A DNA stretch of 64,000 nucleotides from Bacteroidota bacterium (GCA_016866335.1 VGMT01000009.1:21490-85489), one strand, 5' to 3'. Numbered from the stretch's first letter, positions 55,663-63,776 are shown. The notes: a model not told the origin generated them from the sequence alone. Translations and numbers: made by a program.

Positions 55663-55840
55663 GTAGCTATGGTGGTTTTATATAATGCCCTATACCGTCA
55701 GTTCATCTAACCATTCGATTTCAATGCCCTTTGCCGCTCTAAATTACCTTTTTTAACCGCATTAGGGCAAAATGGGTAAAAAACTGAAATCGGTAATGTC
55801 CTTAGAGAAATCCTCTATTGGTGAAATCGCCATCAATATA

Positions 55841-56176
55841 TCAGAGAGATACTTTAAGCCCCTGGCTGTCATACACGAATACCTTGGATGAATCTATATT
55901 TTTTCTCAGAATTGGATTTCTAATCGATGAAGAGGTAAGCAAATCAACCTTGCGTTGGAAGTAGGCTTCGAGCTTATCCCATAGATCTAGCAGGTTTTGT
56001 CCTCTTTTAATCGGATCTTCGGTATTTAATTCGACCAATAAGTCAATATCGCTGCTGTCTTCATTAAAATTGTCAGCAACAGAAGATCCAAAGGCATATA
56101 CCGATTTCACATCATGGCTTTTACACAATAAAATAAACTCATCTGGTCTAACTTGTATTGTGGTCTTTAAATTCAT
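55841..56176 (-). CDS. MNT-type nucleotidyltransferase without HEPN partner
   Basis: 111 residues with the minimal nucleotidyltransferase motif YAFGSSVADNFNEDSSDIDLLVEL (GSS..x..SDID) and the third Asp in KVDLLTSS. Such proteins usually act as antitoxins that AMPylate an adjacent HEPN toxin. No HEPN gene lies within 180 bases on either side, so it is orphaned or works with a partner elsewhere. Confidence 0.8.
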   Translation of the reverse strand: MNLKTTIQVRPDEFILLCKSHDVKSVYAFGSSVADNFNEDSSDIDLLVELNTEDPIKRGQNLLDLWDKLEAYFQRKVDLLTSSSIRNPILRKNIDSSKVFVYDSQGLKVSL

Positions 56177-56381
56177 GTTGTTAAGTTAACAAATTCAGGG
56201 ATTCAAACATGGGAAAGATTCTAACAACTTTTTGCCAACGTCAGTTCGGCTAACACCCCCATTTCAACCCCATTTTCTACGCCACGGGTTCTTTTTAAAT
56301 CGCAGGAATGTTCAGAATTCGGTTAAGGGGTAGTACAAGGGATTTGCCTTGAAATTGGATAGCCCAAATCCATTGCTCGGC

Positions 56382-56530
56382 CCGCGGCAGGGATTGAACC
56401 GGGTTGCCCGCAAGGGTGGCGGGGACTGGCCCGCGAGGCGCGGAGGCGACCTTGGGAGCCACCGCAAGCCCGCTGGGGCAGCCCCCGGCAACCGCGGACA
56501 ACCGGTGAAAGCCCGCAGCCGCCACGCAAT
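56382..56530 (-). repeat. GC-rich structured intergenic element, copy R8
   Basis: The outer helix pairs GCGGC (56384-56388) with GCCGC (56518-56522), the second helix GGTTG with CAACC. Variable arm: GTGGCGGGGACTGGCCC opposite GGGGCAGCCCCCGGCAAC. The T-rich end faces the trmB promoter about 80 bases away. This copy lies between divergent genes. Confidence 0.85.
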
Positions 56531-56609
56531 AAAAAAACCTGAAAAAAGGGGCTTGCTTTTTCTGAATCATACCAACCCGCCCCCTGCCCCTTTTTTTACC
56601 AAAGCAGCC

Positions 56610-56617
56610 TATCTTTG
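56610..56617 (+). promoter_or_regulatory. trmB: -7 element of trmB, 7 bases before the start codon
   Basis: TATCTTTG, a perfect -7 consensus, ends 7 bases before the ATG at 56625. The transcript would start at or a base or two before the ATG. No good -33 is visible at 19-21 bases. Confidence 0.45.
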
Positions 56618-56624
56618 CCTCCGT

Positions 56625-57308
56625 ATGGGTAAAAATAAATTAAAGCGGTTTGCTGAAAATGCGACCTTCGAGCATGTTTTTCAGCCGACTTTTGATGAAA
56701 TAAGCAAGGATTTGTTTGCTCTGAAAGGGAAATGGGCGGGATTTTTTGGAAATCAAAATCCCATTACCCTAGAATTGGCTTGCGGTCGCGGAGAATATTC
56801 GGTTGGTCTGGCCGAGCTGTACCCCGAACGGAATTTTGTGGGTATGGACGTGAAAGGCGCCCGACTTTGGCATGGAGCCCTGACCGCACAGGAAAAAAAT
56901 TGGAAACACGTGGCTTTTGTGCGGCAACACATTGGCCAACTGCACCGGCTTTTTACCCTGCAAGATCAGATTGATCAGGTCTGGATTGTGTTTCCCGACC
57001 CCCAACTGCGCGACAGCAAGGCGATGAAAAGGCTGACCTCGCCTCGATTTTTGTCCACCTACCGCCGGTGCATGAAGCCCTCGACGCTAATTCACCTGAA
57101 AACGGATTCGCCCGAGCTTTTTGAGTACAGCCTTCAGGTGGTTCAAGAACAAAACCTTAACATTCTGCACCAATTCCGCGATGTGCATGCCGCCTGGCCG
57201 AACCACCCCGAATTGGGCATTCGCACCTTTTATGAATCGATGTGGCTGGAACAAGGCCGCCGTATTCACTACCTTTGTTTTGAACTTGGAACCGAACCCA
57301 TTGGATGA
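56625..57308 (+). CDS. trmB: tRNA (guanine-N7-)-methyltransferase TrmB
   Basis: 227 residues from MGKNKLKRF; a longer frame reaching upstream only reads through element R8. SAM-binding motif LELACGRGEYSVGLAELYPE, the VGMDVKGARLW step and the IVFPDPQLRDSKAMKRL signature are present. It methylates G46 of tRNA. The start of a coupled operon: trmB, ATL, mrp, glycosyltransferase. Confidence 0.93.
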   Translation: MGKNKLKRFAENATFEHVFQPTFDEISKDLFALKGKWAGFFGNQNPITLELACGRGEYSVGLAELYPERNFVGMDVKGARLWHGALTAQEKNWKHVAFVRQHIGQLHRLFTLQDQIDQVWIVFPDPQLRDSKAMKRLTSPRFLSTYRRCMKPSTLIHLKTDSPELFEYSLQVVQEQNLNILHQFRDVHAAWPNHPELGIRTFYESMWLEQGRRIHYLCFELGTEPIG

Positions 57309-57630
57309 TTTTTTTGATTTGGTGTATCAGGTGGTGCGGCAAATTCCGCCCGGCCGAGTAAGCAGCTACGGCGCCATTGCCCGGTATTTGGGCAGTGGGA
57401 AGTCGGCCCGCACTGTTGGCTGGGCCATGAATGCCTCGCACCATGTGCAACCGCCCGTACCCGCCCACCGCGTGGTAAACCGAAATGGCATGCTGTCGGG
57501 CCAACATCATTTCGAGGGCCCCGGCGCTATGGAAGCGCTGCTGAATGCCGAAGGAATTTCGGTGGTTGACCACTGCGTTGTGGGTTTTAATGAACTCTTT
57601 TGGGATCCATCCGTTGAACTTATGCTATGA
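57301..57630 (+). CDS. Alkyltransferase-like (ATL) protein of the MGMT family
   Basis: 109 residues from a TTG (LDDFFDLVYQVV) that overlaps the trmB stop; no ATG is available in the frame. It has the MGMT DNA-binding domain: IPPGRVSSYGAIARYLG, ARTVGWAMNA, and PVPAHRVVNRNG. Ala55 replaces the methyl-accepting cysteine of the PCHRV motif, so it cannot act as an alkyltransferase. By analogy with Atl1 and E. coli YbaZ it should bind O6-alkylguanine and recruit nucleotide-excision repair. Confidence 0.85.
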   Translation: MDDFFDLVYQVVRQIPPGRVSSYGAIARYLGSGKSARTVGWAMNASHHVQPPVPAHRVVNRNGMLSGQHHFEGPGAMEALLNAEGISVVDHCVVGFNELFWDPSVELML

Positions 57631-58694
57631 ACGAACGACACATTCAAATTGAACAAGCCTTATTGGGGGTTTTGGACCCCGCCACCGGTAAAAACTTGGT
57701 GGAGGCCGGACGGGTAAAACGCATTGATGCGACCGAAAACCACTGGGCCATTGACCTTGAAATTACCAACCCGGCCCTGCACGTTAAAAAGAAAATTGAG
57801 GCCGATATTTCCAAAGCCCTAAGTCCTTTTCGGCCCGATTCGGTGCAGCTGCAAGTCCATTTTTTGGTGAACTCTCAAGCCCGAGCCGAAGAGCGCAAGG
57901 TGCTGCCCGGAGTGAGGCGCGTTGTTGCCGTGGCTTCAGGAAAAGGCGGCGTAGGTAAATCGACCGTAGCTGTAAACTTAGCGGCAGCGCTAAGCCGGCT
58001 CGGCAGCAGGGTGGGCATTTTAGATGCCGATATTTACGGCCCATCGGTGCCCCTCATGCTGGATACCAAATACGTTCGCCCCGGATTGGTTCAAGACGAG
58101 CAAGGTCGTTCGTTGATTGAACCCGTTGAAAACTACGGAATAAAAATGCTGAGCATTGGCTTTTTTGCCGGCGACGATCAGGCGGTTGCCTGGAGAGGCC
58201 CCATGGCCAGCAAAGCCCTGACCCAGATGATTACCGAGGCCGCCTGGGGAGAACTGGATTTTCTAATTCTGGATTTGCCTCCCGGCACCGGCGACATTCA
58301 TTTAAGCTTGGTTCAACTGCTGCCGCTCTCGGGCGTAATCGTTGTTAGCACTCCCCAAGAAGTAGCCCTAGCCGATGCGCGGAAAGGCGTAGCCATGTTT
58401 CAAATGCCAAACATTCAGGTGCCGGTTTTGGGCTTGGTAGAAAACATGGCTTGGTTTACTCCTCTTGAACTTCCAGACAACAAGTATTATATTTTTGGAG
58501 AAGGCGGTGCGGCCAAGTTGGCCGCCGAACTGAACATTCCGCTATTGGCTCAAATACCTTTGGTTCAAGGCATTCGGGAGTCGGGCGATCGAGGCCTGCC
58601 TGCCGCCCTAGATGATTCCAACCCGGCGGCTGTTTATTTTAGCGATCTGGCCGTATCGGTCATGGAAATAGCCCACCGCTTAGCTGCCCGATAA
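57627..58694 (+). CDS. mrp: Mrp/NBP35-family ATPase for Fe-S cluster transfer
   Basis: 355 residues: an N-terminal MIP18-like (DUF59) domain (about 1-85), then a P-loop domain with VASGKGGVGKSTVAVNL, GILDADIYGPSVP and DFLILDLPPGTGDIHL. Near the end ENMAWFTPLELPDNKYYIFG replaces the usual CXXC cluster ligands of E. coli Mrp, a variant I believe to be common in Bacteroidota. It is probably still a cluster carrier or assembly factor. The ATGA overlap with the ATL gene indicates coupling. Confidence 0.9.
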   Translation: MNERHIQIEQALLGVLDPATGKNLVEAGRVKRIDATENHWAIDLEITNPALHVKKKIEADISKALSPFRPDSVQLQVHFLVNSQARAEERKVLPGVRRVVAVASGKGGVGKSTVAVNLAAALSRLGSRVGILDADIYGPSVPLMLDTKYVRPGLVQDEQGRSLIEPVENYGIKMLSIGFFAGDDQAVAWRGPMASKALTQMITEAAWGELDFLILDLPPGTGDIHLSLVQLLPLSGVIVVSTPQEVALADARKGVAMFQMPNIQVPVLGLVENMAWFTPLELPDNKYYIFGEGGAAKLAAELNIPLLAQIPLVQGIRESGDRGLPAALDDSNPAAVYFSDLAVSVMEIAHRLAAR

Positions 58695-59446
58695 TGCGCA
58701 TCAGCCTGGTTGTCATTACCCTGAACGAGGCCGATAAACTGGGCGATTGCCTGAAGTCGGTGGCCGGCCTGGTAGACGAAATGCTGGTAGTGGATTCCGG
58801 TTCAACCGACGGGACTCCATCTCTGGCCGAATCGCTGGGTGCCCGGGTGGTTTACCGGCCCTTTAAGGGCCACATAGAACAAAAAAACGCCGCTGCTCAG
58901 CTGGCTCAGCACGATTGGGTACTTTCGTTGGACGCCGACGAGCGCCTGGATGCCGAGGCACGAAGCGAAATTGCTGGGTTAAAACTGCAGGGAGCGCAAA
59001 AGGAGGCTTATGGTTGGAGGCGGCTAAATCACTACGGAAATCAGCCTATTCGACATGGGGCTTGGTATCCGGACCGAAAACTGAGGCTTTGGAGGAAACA
59101 AGCGGGAAAATGGATGGGAACAAATCCACACGACCGCTGGGAATGCGCAGAAAAAGGCTCGGAACAGTGGCTAAAGGGCCATATTCTGCATTTTTCGTTC
59201 AAAGGGCCCCGTGAACACCGGCAGCAGGCCGATCGCTTTGCAAGCATAGCAGCCCAAGCCATGAAAAGCCAAGGGCGAACCGCATCGGCTTTACGCCCCT
59301 ACGTGCATTCCGGCATTCGTTGGGTTCGAGATTACCTATGGCTGGGTGGGTTTTTAGATGGGAAAGCCGGATGGCACATAGCGGGAATCAACGCCTGGGA
59401 GGCTGGGGAAAAATACAGGAGGCTTAGGGAGCTGAATAAAATCTAA
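58694..59446 (+). CDS. Family 2 glycosyltransferase (WaaE/KdtX-like)
   Basis: 250 residues: SLVVITLNEADKLGDCLKSV, LVVDSGSTDGT and SLDADERL (metal-binding DAD) are typical of the LPS-core WaaE-type GT2 group. The C-terminal part (HGAWYPDRKLRLWRKQAGKW, HILHFSF) also matches. It would add glucose or a similar sugar to lipid A core, substrate unproven. The ATG shares its first base with the mrp stop (TAATG). Confidence 0.87.
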   Translation: MRISLVVITLNEADKLGDCLKSVAGLVDEMLVVDSGSTDGTPSLAESLGARVVYRPFKGHIEQKNAAAQLAQHDWVLSLDADERLDAEARSEIAGLKLQGAQKEAYGWRRLNHYGNQPIRHGAWYPDRKLRLWRKQAGKWMGTNPHDRWECAEKGSEQWLKGHILHFSFKGPREHRQQADRFASIAAQAMKSQGRTASALRPYVHSGIRWVRDYLWLGGFLDGKAGWHIAGINAWEAGEKYRRLRELNKI

Positions 59447-59517
59447 AGTTTGGAAAAGATACCGTTTTATTGACGTATTTTAACCTGCGATTCACTGCCA
59501 AAATCCTTTCTAATTTC

Positions 59518-59525
59518 TACCTTTG
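59518..59525 (+). promoter_or_regulatory. -7 element of the mscS-like gene, 5 bases before the start codon
   Basis: TACCTTTG at a 5-base distance from the ATG at 59531. It fits the same near-leaderless pattern as the DUF3467, trmB and rsmA genes. Confidence 0.45.
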
Positions 59526-59530
59526 CTGCC

Positions 59531-60457
59531 ATGCTATCAGAGAGTTTAATTGCCAGCCTAGAACCCTACAAGGCCATTATTAAAGTGGCGGTTATTGTTG
59601 CTACGGCAGTGGCAATAAACAAAATAATGCGTTATACCTTGGGCTCGTATTTCAAACGAGAATCGGCCCGGATAAACGTTGACCCAACGGCCTACAATTT
59701 TCTGAAAAACGCCTTAACGTTTATCATATTTATAGGGGCTGCCTTCAATATAGTGTATGTTATTCCGGGTTTTAGGCAGGTAGCTGTAACTTTGTTTGCC
59801 GGTGCGGGTATATTGGCGGCAATTATTGGTTTTGCGAGCCAAACCGCCTTTTCAAACATCATAAATGGGATTATGATTGTGGCGTTTAAGCCCTTTCGGA
59901 TTGGGGATATTATTGAGGTGGGCACCAATGACAACTACAAAGGTACCGTAGAAGACATTACCCTGAGGCATACCGTGATTCGGAACTACGAGCTAAAAAG
60001 GGTGGTGATTCCCAACACAGAGATTTCAACTCAAATCATCATCAACCGAAGCATGAATGAAGAGGCAATGATTCGGTTTTTTGAGGTAACCCTGCCCTAC
60101 TCTGCCGATTTGGTGAAGGCGATGGGAATTATTGAAGAGGAGGCCATAAAACACCCTTTGTTTGTGGATATGCGCAGCCCTGAAGAAATTCGAGATGGAC
60201 GTCCGAAGTTGGATGTGTTTTGTAGGGATTTAAACACATCGGGCATGATGATTCGGGCGTATATTTCGGCGGCAGATTCTAGGAAAAGTTTTGAGTTCTT
60301 GATGGACATGAACAGGATAATCAAGCTTCGATTTGAGGCCGAGGGCATTGAAATTGCGATGCCGTATGTGAATGTGGTGATGCGCGGGAAGGAAAAAGGA
60401 ATGGTTGGGGATATGGTGAGTGGAGGCACAGAAAATTCAGAAGTACTTGGGGGATAA
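59531..60457 (+). CDS. mscS: Mechanosensitive ion channel, MscS family
   Basis: 308 residues: three N-terminal helices (IIKVAVIVATAVAINKIM, NALTFIIFIGAAFNIVYVIP, VAVTLFAGAGILAAIIGFAS), then the conserved pore-beta junction QTAFSNIINGIMIVAFKPFR and a beta domain with VIPNTEISTQIIIN. It releases solutes under membrane tension. Standard length for MscS, monocistronic, with its own -7 element. Confidence 0.9.
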   Translation: MLSESLIASLEPYKAIIKVAVIVATAVAINKIMRYTLGSYFKRESARINVDPTAYNFLKNALTFIIFIGAAFNIVYVIPGFRQVAVTLFAGAGILAAIIGFASQTAFSNIINGIMIVAFKPFRIGDIIEVGTNDNYKGTVEDITLRHTVIRNYELKRVVIPNTEISTQIIINRSMNEEAMIRFFEVTLPYSADLVKAMGIIEEEAIKHPLFVDMRSPEEIRDGRPKLDVFCRDLNTSGMMIRAYISAADSRKSFEFLMDMNRIIKLRFEAEGIEIAMPYVNVVMRGKEKGMVGDMVSGGTENSEVLGG

Positions 60458-60477
60458 TAGGGGCTGAAAAAGATTGG

Positions 60478-60505
60478 GTTGCCGGTCGCGGGCGGGACGG
60501 CGTTT
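60478..60505. repeat. Possible remnant of a GC-rich R element
   Basis: TTGCCGGTCGCGGGCGGGACGGCG resembles the outer-helix end of R1 and R10 (GCGGGCGGGATTGA) but nothing else of the element follows. It lies on the far side of element B copy 2 from R9. Confidence 0.3.
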
Positions 60506-60746
60506 TAAGGGTACCCTTCATCATTGCATTTTACGTTCTTTATCAACAGGGCATTCCATAGGGTTCCCTTTTTTATTGGGTTGTCGATTTTAAACCACCT
60601 AAAATATCCAATCAGACTCATCCAACCCCAAAAGTCAAACCGTCCTAATCTACCTGCCCATACATTCCCGCAAAACTGCCAATCTGAAATTTCACTTTTG
60701 CGTTTCTTTCCAATTCCATTACCGATAAAGGTGAATCTGCCACTTT

Positions 60747-60990
60747 CACCCGTCTCATTCCCAAGCTCCCGCTTTCCGCTTCCGCAAAGTTGCCTTTGCA
60801 TGATTTGGAAAGCTTTTCTGAGACCCCCAAGGCGAACCGAGTTTCGCTTTTCAGCTTCCCTCAAATTCCCGAAGTTCACATCAAAAAGAACCCTAACCGT
60901 CCTTCGCCACCCCAAATACGTGACGAAGCCAAAAACAACGTTTCATCGATGAACTAAGGCAAAGGTACGAAGGGTATTTTGATGTGTCAA
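60747..60990 (-). repeat. Element B, copy 2: promoter, hairpin and conserved ~245-bp transcript-like unit
   Basis: On the - strand: TTGACA (60990-60985), 17 bases, TACCTTTG (60967-60960), ATCGATGA, then hairpin CTTCGTCAC/GTGGCGAAG (60928-60902) with one changed pair. The blocks CTTCGGG, GGGGGTCTCA, GGCAACTTTG, GGAAGCGG and GAGACGGG are in the same order as in copy 1. Beyond 60747 the two loci are not alike; the remaining 60506-60746 shows no other feature. Confidence 0.65.
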
Positions 60991-61030
60991 GGGCAAGTTT
61001 AATTTACCTGAACGGCATGTCCATTTTTAA

Positions 61031-61185
61031 GGCCTTGCGGTAGGGATTGAGTTGGGTTGCCCGCAAGGCTACACCTGCCTTGCCCCGCGTGCTGCGCAGG
61101 CGACCTTGGGAGCCCTCGCAAAGCCGCTGGGGCAAACAGGTTTAGCCGCGGACAACCGACGAAAGCCCGGCCACCGCCCTAAATA
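61031..61185 (-). repeat. GC-rich structured intergenic element, copy R9
   Basis: The outer helix pairs GCGGT (61037-61041) with ACCGC (61173-61177), second helix GGTTG/CAACC. Variable arm GGCTACACCTGCCTTGCCCC pairs with GGGGCAAACAGGTTTAGCC. It starts about 40 bases from the promoter of element B copy 2, and its T-rich end faces the DUF349 gene stop about 45 bases away. Confidence 0.87.
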
Positions 61186-61230
61186 AAAAGAAAAAAAACA
61201 GCGTTTAATCTCGGTAATCGGGCTTTGAAA

Positions 61231-63234
61231 TTAGTTCAAGCCACGCTGTTTTACTACCACTTTCAGCTGTTGGCGGCGCTTCTCAAGGCCATCTAAATCA
61301 ACCTTTAGGCGTTCAATGCGCAGTTTGTGCGGGCGCAGGAAAGCCTCGTTGCCTTTGGCGTTGATGAAGCGTTCCAAGCTGTTTTCAATTTGAATAATTT
61401 CATCTTGAATTTGCTTGGCTTTGCTGCCTAAGAATCGGCGTTCGTCGAGCAGTTTTTTGTCGTCCATGGCCTCCAGTTTCTCTTTATAGGCCATTTTCGA
61501 CTGCCGTTCGGGGTCAATTCCCAGGCGCTGCCGCAGGGCAGCCACGGCAGATTCCCAAGCCGATTCGATGTTCTTTTTCTCGCTAATGGGCACGTAGCCA
61601 ATGGCCTCCCACTTTTTCTGTAGTTCAGAGAGCAGGGTTTGCCCTTCGGCTTCTGTTTCGGGGGTACTTTGTTCAAGTTCGGTCAGCAGAGCCTGTTTTG
61701 CTTGCAGATTGGCTTGTTCGCGGTCCGACTGACCTTCAAACCAGCCATTTTTGGCTACAAAAAAGGCATCGCAGGCGGCACGAAAGCGGTTCCAAAGGGC
61801 ATCTGAGCGTTTGCGATCAACGGGCGGACTTGCTTTCCAGCGTTGCTGCAGGGCCTTGATTTTTTCGACCGTATCTTTCCATTGTTTGCTGTCTTTCAAG
61901 GCTTCGGCTTCTTCGATTAAAGCCATTTTGGCTTTCAAACCTTCGGCATAACGGGCTTGTTGCTCTTTGTAAATGCGGTTTCGGTGTTTGAAAAACAGTT
62001 TTTTAGCTTCAAGAAACTCGGCCCAAATGGCATTGCTTTGGGCCCGGGGTACCGGACCTATTTTCCTCCATTCGGCGTCGAGAAGTTGAAATTGTTCTTC
62101 GGCCTTTTTCCAATCGTTCAGGCTGCCGTAATTTTCAGCGGCCAGCGATTTAAGTTGCTCAAGCAGGGTGGTTTTGGCCTGCAGATGAGCTGCCCGAATT
62201 TCATCTTGCTCTTTATAATGGGCATCGCGGCGGGCGTACACGGCATCGCAAGCGGCCTTAAAGCGTTCAAACATAGTTTGGTCAAGGTCATCGGGCAGAT
62301 AACCGGCTTCGCGCCAATCTTTGCGAAGGCTGAGCAAACGTTGCAAGCTTTGGTTGATGGAGGGTTCTTCAGACAAGCGTTCGGCTTGTTGAATAAGTTC
62401 TTCGCGCAGTTGCTGCACCTTTTGAATGTCCATTTGAGACAGTGCTTCGTTGATGCGAAGAAAATCGAAGAACATTTTATTAAAATGCCGGTAGTTTTTG
62501 TAGATTTCATCCGCTTCGCGGCTAGGGATGCTGCCAATTTCTTTCCAGCGTTTTAAAAGGTTGCGGAACTTTTGAATGGCTTTTTTGATATCGGATTCAT
62601 CGCTGATAACCGCCCGCATTTCGTCCAGCAAATCCTTTTTAGCAAGCAAATTGGCGTTCAATGTGTTTTCGGTTTGCTTGCGCAGTCGGATTAAGGCATC
62701 GCCAAACTGCTTTGACAGTTTTCTGAGTTCCTTTAAAATATCTGCGGGTTCGTACACAAATTCCGATTCCTCAGCCTCATCTAAGGTCATGAACATGCGA
62801 AGTTTAGTCTGCCGATCTTCGTCAAACAACTCATTTACGCGCAGCTTCAGGGGTTGGTATGCGCGGCGATGTTGCCAAATTTGGGCATCTTCTTGATGTG
62901 TTTTAAGCCAAGCGTACACCAGCTCAGGGGCCTTTCCTGAAAAATCTTCCTCTTCGGTTGGAATTTCAACTTCATCTTCCGATTCTGCCTTTTTCAGTTC
63001 CATTTCAAACTCTTCTACCTCATCTAGGTCATGGGCAGCGGCGGGCGTTTCGGGTTCATCATCCGATGAATCCGCGGCGGCCATTTCTACCTTGTTTGCC
63101 TCTGGTTCATGCTCTTCCACCTGAACAACATCTTCAGACACAGGGGCAAATTCGGGAGCATTTTCAGCGAAATCCGAGCTGGCCTTATCCAGTGGTCCGT
63201 CGGCTAACTCATCCTTTTCATCTAGGTGAATCAT
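61231..63234 (-). CDS. DUF349 repeat protein
   Basis: 667 residues. The first ~90 are very acidic (Asp/Glu), then five DUF349 helical repeats follow. The repeat tryptophan lines include RWKEIGSIPSREADEIY, DWREAGYLPDDLDQTMF, EWRKIGPVPRAQSNAIW, RWKASPPVDRKRSDALW and KWEAIGYVPISEKKNIE. The family is all helical and its function is unknown. The -7 element TATCTTTG is at 63267-63260 on the - strand. Confidence 0.85.
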   Translation of the reverse strand: MIHLDEKDELADGPLDKASSDFAENAPEFAPVSEDVVQVEEHEPEANKVEMAAADSSDDEPETPAAAHDLDEVEEFEMELKKAESEDEVEIPTEEEDFSGKAPELVYAWLKTHQEDAQIWQHRRAYQPLKLRVNELFDEDRQTKLRMFMTLDEAEESEFVYEPADILKELRKLSKQFGDALIRLRKQTENTLNANLLAKKDLLDEMRAVISDESDIKKAIQKFRNLLKRWKEIGSIPSREADEIYKNYRHFNKMFFDFLRINEALSQMDIQKVQQLREELIQQAERLSEEPSINQSLQRLLSLRKDWREAGYLPDDLDQTMFERFKAACDAVYARRDAHYKEQDEIRAAHLQAKTTLLEQLKSLAAENYGSLNDWKKAEEQFQLLDAEWRKIGPVPRAQSNAIWAEFLEAKKLFFKHRNRIYKEQQARYAEGLKAKMALIEEAEALKDSKQWKDTVEKIKALQQRWKASPPVDRKRSDALWNRFRAACDAFFVAKNGWFEGQSDREQANLQAKQALLTELEQSTPETEAEGQTLLSELQKKWEAIGYVPISEKKNIESAWESAVAALRQRLGIDPERQSKMAYKEKLEAMDDKKLLDERRFLGSKAKQIQDEIIQIENSLERFINAKGNEAFLRPHKLRIERLKVDLDGLEKRRQQLKVVVKQRGLN

Positions 63235-63298
63235 AATGTGTACGATTTATTTAGGGAAGCAAAGATATAGAAATGCATACAGCTAAGGTGTTTTTTGA

Positions 63299-63449
63299 TT
63301 GGGGCGGGTTTTCGGGCTTTCGCTGGGTAGTCCGCGGTTGCCGAAAAGCTGGCCCAGCTGGTTTGCGGGGGCTCCTAAAGTCGCCTCCGCACCTAGCGGG
63401 CCAGGTTTCGGCACCCTTGCGGGCTACCCCTGCTCAATCCCGCCCGCGA
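63299..63449 (+). repeat. GC-rich structured intergenic element, copy R10
   Basis: The outer helix is GCGGG-CGGG with CCCG-CCCGC as in R1, second helix GGGTAG/CTACCC. The variable arm is GGTGCCGAAACCTGGCCC opposite GGGCCAGCTTTTCGGCA. The apical stem TGCGG/CCGCA encloses the loop GACTTTAGGA. The T-rich end faces the DUF349 promoter; the rest of this 330-base gap has no gene. Confidence 0.87.
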
Positions 63450-63563
63450 GCGACTAAATTGAAAACAGACAATAAACAAAAAAATCCCAAAAGGGATTTT
63501 ACACTAAACACACAAAGAAAAAAGAAGTTCAAGCCTCTTTAGCAGAGGCTAACCATATTTTCA

Positions 63564-63776
63564 TCAATAGAAATCGTCTTCTCCGCCGAAATCGTCAAAA
63601 TCGTCGTCATCGTCGTCGTCCAAAAAGTCCAAATCATCATCCAAGTCGTCTTCTTCCTCATCGTCGAAAAACTCCTCATCGTCGTCCGATGAATTTTGTT
63701 TTCCGGCAATGTGCGGAATGAGCTCCTCTGTTTGGAACAAATAGGGCTTGTCAATGCTAGTCAAATGGACATTCAT
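63564..63776 (-). CDS. Small highly acidic protein
   Basis: 70 residues. The first half (MNVHLTSIDKPYLFQTEELI) is ordinary, but residues 30-70 are almost solely Asp, Glu and Phe with a few Leu, Gly and Tyr (net charge near -30). No family is recognised. The same GAT/GAA-rich DNA makes a pure purine-pyrimidine tract. The N-terminal portion and plausible start argue for a real gene. Confidence 0.6.
   Translation of the reverse strand: MNVHLTSIDKPYLFQTEELIPHIAGKQNSSDDDEEFFDDEEEDDLDDDLDFLDDDDDDDFDDFGGEDDFY

Noticed and set aside
56349..56624. An N-terminal extension of trmB
   Set aside because: The added residues are only the translation of element R8 and a spacer; the family starts at the ATG after the -7 box.
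60505..60915. A 136-codon TTG-start frame on the - strand within element B copy 2
   Set aside because: The homologous copy at 24 kb has stop codons in the same frame, the product resembles no family I know, and the start would fall inside the hairpin. Kept as an alternative only.
822..63449. R elements as a CRISPR array or tandem repeat
   Set aside because: Copies are single, dispersed and about 150 bp with long internal pairing; there are no spacers or cas genes.
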